Assembly (NCBI RefSeq): GCF_040560245.1
Contig: NZ_JAKMWP010000002.1
DNA length: 64,000 nucleotides
Reading direction: 5' to 3' (one strand)
DNA from: Morganella sibonii
GTDB taxonomy: Bacteria > Pseudomonadota > Gammaproteobacteria > Enterobacterales > Enterobacteriaceae
Below the pieces are notes generated by a model. The model saw only the letters and a program-made list of their open reading frames with translations, searched no databases and was not told the DNA's origin. Both the position numbers and the translations under genes were made by a program. Positions 62,457 to 64,000 of the stretch are shown here, piece by piece. The first letter of the stretch is position 1, and each line of letters opens with the position of its first letter.

Positions 62457-63050
62457 ATGAAGTGTTATCAGGCAATTAAACTGGCCGCCGTGGCCGGTAC
62501 CGTACTGATGCTGAACGGGTGCAGTTCGTTTTCATGGTCATCATTATCGCCGGTAAGCTGGTTCAGCAGCAGTGCAATGACGATGACGGCACAGGGGGTC
62601 GGTGATGTGAATAATCAGACCGCCATGACAGAAAGTGCAATCAGTCAGGGTCTGGACGACAAATACACGCTGCGTGGTGGTATGCAGACAGAGCAGGGTG
62701 AGATCGTTAAGATTTTTGAAGGCCGGAAGGATGATAAAACCGTTATCCGGTTGTCCGGGCCGGAAAACGGGACTGTGCAGCGTATTGTTGTCAATGATGC
62801 GGATATCCGCACTGAGTGGGATACCGGAACCGGAACGCGGTTTTCTGATATCTATCCGCAGGCCGCTGCCGGTGCCTGTACACTGACATCCGAATTTGAC
62901 AGTGTTGCACAGGTTATCTGTCGTTCACCACAGACCCCGCGTATTTCCTATGTTTTCCGCGGAATCTGGTTTGGTCCTGAAACACTGATGCCGTCAGATG
63001 ATATTCTGAAAAACTGGACAGTCAGTTATATCGTCTGGGCAAATAAATAA
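62457..63050 (+). CDS. yfeY: RpoE-regulated lipoprotein YfeY
   Basis: 197-residue outer-membrane lipoprotein; signal peptide with lipobox (LMLNGC), followed by a Ser/Trp-rich linker and a compact domain with two Cys (GACTLTS and VICRSP). E. coli yfeY is a sigma-E target of unknown function. Position next to yfeX and ypeA is conserved. AAAGGAG precedes the ATG. The gap 62276-62456 is AT-rich; a sigma-E promoter there could not be fixed with confidence. Confidence 0.87.
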   Translation: MKCYQAIKLAAVAGTVLMLNGCSSFSWSSLSPVSWFSSSAMTMTAQGVGDVNNQTAMTESAISQGLDDKYTLRGGMQTEQGEIVKIFEGRKDDKTVIRLSGPENGTVQRIVVNDADIRTEWDTGTGTRFSDIYPQAAAGACTLTSEFDSVAQVICRSPQTPRISYVFRGIWFGPETLMPSDDILKNWTVSYIVWANK

Positions 63051-63152
63051 TCCGCAATGACAGATGAACTTGCGGAATAGCAATGTAATTCCGTGTCAGT
63101 GATTTATGATAAGGCCATTTCCTGATCAGACTGACGATGCAAAGGGAGCAAT

Positions 63153-64000
63153 ATGTCACAAGCACAAAGCGGTATTCTGCCGGAACACTGCCGTTTCGGT
63201 ATTTTTATTGAAGCAAACACGAAAGATGATTTACCGGCAATCCGGCGCGGTTGTCAGGTTTTCCTGGCGGCACTGAAAAAATTACAGGCGCAATTTGCCT
63301 CTGATCAGCTGAGTGCAACAGTGGCATTCGGTCATGATCTGTGGCGTCAGCTGGGCAGTGAGAGCAGTGCGCCGGAGCTGAAAAACTTCCGTGAACTGGG
63401 GCGCGGTCTGGCACCGGCCACGCAGTATGATTTACTGATCCACATTCATTCTCAGCGTCATGATATCAACTTCTCGCTGGCACAGGCGGCGGTGGCGGCA
63501 TTTGCCGGTGCGGTTGAAATTCAGGGGGAAACACACGGTTTCCGCTGGACAGAAGAGCGCGACCTGAGCGGTTTCATCGACGGTACTGAAAACCCGGAAG
63601 GGGAAGAGCGTCCTGATGTGGCACTGATCGCGGATGGGGAAGATGCGGGCGGCAGTTATATCCTCACGCAGCGCTGGGCGCACAGCCTGAATAAATGGAC
63701 GCGTTTTTCCGAAGAGCAGCAGGAAAAAATGATTGGCCGCACCAAAGCAGACAGCACCGAGCTGGATGAGAATGTGCGTAACGTGACTTCCCATGTATCC
63801 CGTGTGGTCATTGAGGAGGAGGGCGAAGAACTTTCCATTCTGCGCCAGAGCCTGCCGTACGGTACTGCCAGTGGTGAGCACGGACTGTTCTTTATCGCGT
63901 ACTGTGGTCGTCTGCACAATATTGAGCAGCAATTGCTGAGTATGTTCGGCGAAACCGACGGTAAATTTGATGATCTGCTGCGTTTCAGTAAACCGAAAAC
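63153..64000 (+). CDS. yfeX: Dyp-type haem peroxidase YfeX, cut by the window end
   Basis: Cytoplasmic dye-decolorising-type peroxidase. E. coli YfeX oxidises porphyrinogens and has been proposed, with dispute, to release iron from haem. The family motif GFIDGTENP (GxxDG) is present, and Arg in RQSLPYG lies on the haem side. ATG 63153 follows AAAGGGAG. 282 codons are visible and E. coli YfeX has 299, so only the C-terminal tail is missing. It lies downstream of yfeY as in E. coli. Confidence 0.93.
   Translation, partial: MSQAQSGILPEHCRFGIFIEANTKDDLPAIRRGCQVFLAALKKLQAQFASDQLSATVAFGHDLWRQLGSESSAPELKNFRELGRGLAPATQYDLLIHIHSQRHDINFSLAQAAVAAFAGAVEIQGETHGFRWTEERDLSGFIDGTENPEGEERPDVALIADGEDAGGSYILTQRWAHSLNKWTRFSEEQQEKMIGRTKADSTELDENVRNVTSHVSRVVIEEEGEELSILRQSLPYGTASGEHGLFFIAYCGRLHNIEQQLLSMFGETDGKFDDLLRFSKPK

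Overview
The window looks like chromosome of a Morganellaceae member of the Enterobacterales, most likely Morganella. Nearly every core protein is full length and close to its E. coli counterpart. Gene order follows the E. coli segment tadA-mltF-purL-glmY-glrK-qseG-glrR-glnB-hmp-glyA-hcaT, then suhB-trmJ-isc-pepB-sseB-yfhM-pbpC-ndk-rlmN-rodZ-ispG-hisS-yfgM-bamB-der, then hemF-ypeA-yfeY-yfeX. The base composition looks balanced rather than AT-rich as in Proteus or Providencia. The genus call is inference.

Region by region: 1-6.9 kb holds leuE, tadA, mltF and purL, with a PurR box at the purL promoter. 7.0-14.9 kb is a four-gene insertion between purL and glmY: a TonB-dependent receptor, an SbmA-type ABC exporter-like protein, a lipoprotein M16 protease and a dedicated TonB-like protein. 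This is the gene set of the ferredoxin-type protease-import systems (Fus of Pectobacterium; YddA/YddB/PqqL of E. coli). Fur-like sites and a perfect palindrome precede it. 14.9-21.6 kb carries the glmY small RNA behind a sigma-54 promoter with three GlrR sites, then glrK-qseG-glrR, a glutamine-dependent NAD synthetase, glnB and a small membrane protein. 21.7-25.8 kb: hmp and glyA (divergent, with NsrR and PurR boxes) and hcaT. 25.8-31.9 kb: the choline-to-glycine-betaine locus betT / betIBA with a palindromic BetI operator. 32-39.3 kb: suhB, trmJ and the complete iscRSUA-hscBA-fdx-iscX iron-sulfur operon behind two tandem IscR type 1 sites. 39.4-48.9 kb: pepB, a C-terminal-only sseB, the bacterial alpha-2-macroglobulin yfhM and pbpC. 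49-59.2 kb: ndk, a universal stress protein, rlmN, a short TPR lipoprotein, rodZ, ispG, hisS, yfgM, bamB and der. 59.2-64 kb: a leaderless protealysin-like M4 protease, hemF, ypeA, a YgiW-type OB-fold protein, yfeY, and yfeX cut by the window edge.

Functional themes are iron and iron-sulfur metabolism (protease-import cluster, isc, hemF, yfeX), nitrogen and amino-sugar sensing (GlrK/GlrR-glmY, glnB, nadE), osmoprotection (bet) and envelope assembly (mltF, yfhM, pbpC, rodZ, bamB). The most interesting object is the purL-glmY insertion. No phage, insertion sequence, CRISPR array, tRNA or rRNA was seen.
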